Shown: positions 22,399-23,480 of the stretch, piece after piece
How positions within the stretch are numbered: the stretch's first letter is position 1
Layout of the letters: the number at the start of each line of letters is the position of its first letter
From: a virus
Direction: 5' to 3' (one strand)
Virus record (IMG/VR): IMGVR_UViG_3300021356_000170
Location: 1 to 23,480 of that record
DNA: 23,480 nucleotides
Made by a program: the position numbers and the translations under genes
Notes under the pieces: model-generated
What the model was told of the DNA's origin: nothing
What the model saw: the letters and a program-made list of their open reading frames with translations, nothing else
The model's database searches: none

Positions 22399-22573
22399 TT
22401 AAGTTAGCGATATACTCATAAATTAATTTCCACCCAAACTCATAAGTATCTCCATTCTCATCTTGTAGATAGAAAGGAATATTTGGGTGCCAGTATTTAG
22501 CACGATAGTAATTATTGACGACTTCATAGTCATCATCAATACATCTTTCTCGTTCTAATTCCTGCTCTGTCAT
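22385..22573 (-). CDS. Small unknown protein between HNH and DUF4338-like genes
   Basis: The 62-residue acidic protein (MTEQELERERCIDDDYEVVN ... FGWKLIYEYIANLNDTD) is rich in aromatic residues in its middle (NYYRAKYWHPNIPFYL). I do not recognise it. Its ATG lies in the second copy of the gene 44 end repeat and stands in the same position relative to that repeat as the HNH start does to the first copy. Before the HNH insertion it was therefore probably coupled to the gene 44 stop. It overlaps the next gene by 14 bases. Confidence 0.65.
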   Translation of the reverse strand: MTEQELERERCIDDDYEVVNNYYRAKYWHPNIPFYLQDENGDTYEFGWKLIYEYIANLNDTD

Positions 22574-22586
22574 TTGAATTCACACT
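22570..22586 (-). repeat. Downstream copy of gene 44 end repeat
   Basis: AGTGTGAATTCAAATGA matches 16 of 17 bases of the copy at 23161-23177. Read in the gene 44 frame together with the preceding G it gives E-C-E-F-K-stop, identical to the gene 44 C-terminus with one synonymous change (GAA for GAG). It follows the HNH coding end and contains the next ATG. Confidence 0.85.
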
Positions 22587-23164
22587 CCATATTCAACTTT
22601 AAATTTCCAAATCATACGATTATTTAATCTGGCATTAGCCAAATGTTTAGCGATGTCACTAATTTTATGATTTGAAGACTTCATACGAGGAGTGATAAGA
22701 TCAAGATTTTGTCTTACCCACTCTGCTATGTTATTACCATTCCAAACTTTTCCGTTGCTTGTGTCGGTAATTTTATATGATTTAGGAGTAGCACAAGAAC
22801 CCACAACACCCTCCATATTCTCAATATGAGTTCCCCATTTTAGATTAGTGTAATGATTATTTCGATTGTTCTCATCTACATGCAGTATCTCTGTGTATTT
22901 GTGCGGATTTGGAACCCAAGTTTCTGCAACTAACCTATGAATATATTGAGTTATTTGTTTAACATATTTACCATTCTCATCTCTGATAGTAATATTGACA
23001 GAGAAATATTGTTTTTCCGGGTATTTGGGATGTCCACGTAAAAATGGTTTTATAAAAACTAAACCATCTTCATTAATAGGCATTCGTTCGTTCTTTACAG
23101 GAAGACGATATACATCGCCATCTTGAGTTACAAAATAACGCGAATGTTTTGGGTGCTGTTTCAT
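22580..23164 (-). CDS. HNH homing endonuclease
   Basis: The 194-residue protein has an HNH_3-type core: IHRLVAETWVPNP (75-87), then LHVDENNRNNHYTNLKWGTH (94-113), with H95, D97 and N107 in the expected arrangement and HIEN closing the motif. The C-terminal region (YKITDTSNGKVWNGNNIAEW) resembles the NUMOD1-type DNA-binding repeats often joined to such nucleases. The start ATG overlaps the gene 44 stop (ATGA). A direct repeat of the gene 44 end on both sides marks it as an inserted free-standing homing gene. It is intact, so possibly active. Confidence 0.9.
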   Translation of the reverse strand: MKQHPKHSRYFVTQDGDVYRLPVKNERMPINEDGLVFIKPFLRGHPKYPEKQYFSVNITIRDENGKYVKQITQYIHRLVAETWVPNPHKYTEILHVDENNRNNHYTNLKWGTHIENMEGVVGSCATPKSYKITDTSNGKVWNGNNIAEWVRQNLDLITPRMKSSNHKISDIAKHLANARLNNRMIWKFKVEYGV

Positions 23165-23177
23165 TTGAACTCACACT
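23161..23177 (-). repeat. Upstream copy of gene 44 end repeat
   Basis: AGTGTGAGTTCAAATGA forms the last codons and stop of gene 44 plus the HNH start. It pairs with the copy at 22570-22586 (16 of 17 identical), giving direct repeats on both sides of the HNH gene. Confidence 0.85.
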
Positions 23178-23480
23178 CTACCATAATCTCAGTCAGACAA
23201 GCTAGAAGGTTTATTTCTTGATCCGCAACGAAGGCAATCTGATACTGATACTTAGCAATGATAAGCACAGCAGCAGGAATACTAGCGTTTGCCAAGGATG
23301 TATAAAGAGCATCGTAAATACGGCGGAGAAGTACGCCAGAATCATTATCCAAATTATCCACCACCCACTTCCGAACTTCAGGGAAGTTCTTTTGTTTAAG
23401 GTTTGAGATAAGGTTGTTGACTTTGACATCAGAAAACGTTGCCAGGATTCCAGCGTCAATCGCTCCACCCGACGAGTATC
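23161..23480 (-). CDS. 44: Clamp loader large subunit (T4 gp44-like), C-terminal part
   Basis: Gp44 is the AAA+ ATPase subunit of the clamp loader. Only the last 105 codons are present; the frame enters at the right window edge (YSSGGAIDAGILATF) and continues through VRKWVVDNLDNDSGVLLRRI, SIPAAVLIIAKYQYQ and DQEINLLACLTEIMVECEFK. This matches the C-terminal helical collar domain of cyanophage gp44 as I remember it, including the DQEIN and ECEFK end. The catalytic ATPase domain lies outside the window. Its stop overlaps the HNH gene start, whereas in T4 the next gene is 62. Confidence 0.9.
   Translation of the reverse strand, partial: YSSGGAIDAGILATFSDVKVNNLISNLKQKNFPEVRKWVVDNLDNDSGVLLRRIYDALYTSLANASIPAAVLIIAKYQYQIAFVADQEINLLACLTEIMVECEFK

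Noticed and set aside
21334-22582. Further short repeats at the 62 and DUF4338-like junctions (AATATGGAG; CTGACTGAGA shared with the gene 44 end)
   Set aside because: Only 9-10 bases each and without consistent frame or spacing; too short to call an insertion footprint.
1-23480. CRISPR array, insertion sequence, integrase or attachment site
   Set aside because: No regularly spaced repeats, transposase motifs or integrase-like protein were seen in either strand; the only mobile elements supported are the endonuclease genes.

Overview
This window comes from a T4-like marine myovirus, most likely a cyanophage. The evidence is a contiguous run of T4 replication genes (44, 62, regA, 43, uvsX, 41, 61, nrdA, nrdB) in the order typical of cyanophages. 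It carries the cyanophage additions hsp20 and mazG, and many small conserved cyanophage-type genes. The coding is tightly packed, and every gene I can support is on the minus strand, so transcription runs from high to low coordinates. No database search was possible: family names rest on motifs and on remembered family sequences.

Right end, 23480 to 20526 (transcribed first): the 3' end of gene 44 (clamp loader large subunit), then three genes that interrupt the usual 44-62 junction. These are an HNH endonuclease, a 62-residue unknown, and a 354-residue protein resembling the DUF4338/DruA family. Gene 62 (clamp loader small subunit) and regA (translational repressor) follow. A 17-base imperfect repeat encoding the last codons of gene 44 lies on both sides of the HNH gene, an insertion footprint.

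20525 to 19888: a rho-independent terminator, a promoter-like -10, hsp20, and a second terminator. A candidate promoter that restarts transcription appears to overlap the second terminator.

19887 to 13151: two adjacent small genes that look like diverged copies of each other, DNA polymerase 43, recombinase uvsX, helicase 41, a small gene, mazG and three small conserved genes. Stop/start overlaps link most of them.

13137 to 6448: a cluster with late character. It contains a 392-residue protein with a nuclease-like core, a nucleotidyltransferase-like protein, two basic virion-type proteins, a small hydrophobic protein, a beta-rich virion protein and several small genes. T4-type late promoter sequences (TATAAATA or CATAAATA) lie upstream of at least two of these.

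6464 to 1: a coiled-coil membrane protein, primase 61, nrdA, nrdB, small genes, and a GIY-YIG nuclease. Then come four tRNA genes (Arg-TCT, Gly-TCC, Asn-GTT, Val-TAC) with a 125-base block of consecutive hairpins between Gly and Asn, and two small conserved genes, the last cut by the window edge.

Together the genes supply dNTPs (nrdA, nrdB, with mazG hydrolysing NTPs), replicate and recombine DNA (43, 44/62, 41, 61, uvsX), control translation (regA, tRNAs) and add virion parts. No gene-free stretch exceeds about 300 bases; the largest are the tRNA region and the two sides of hsp20.
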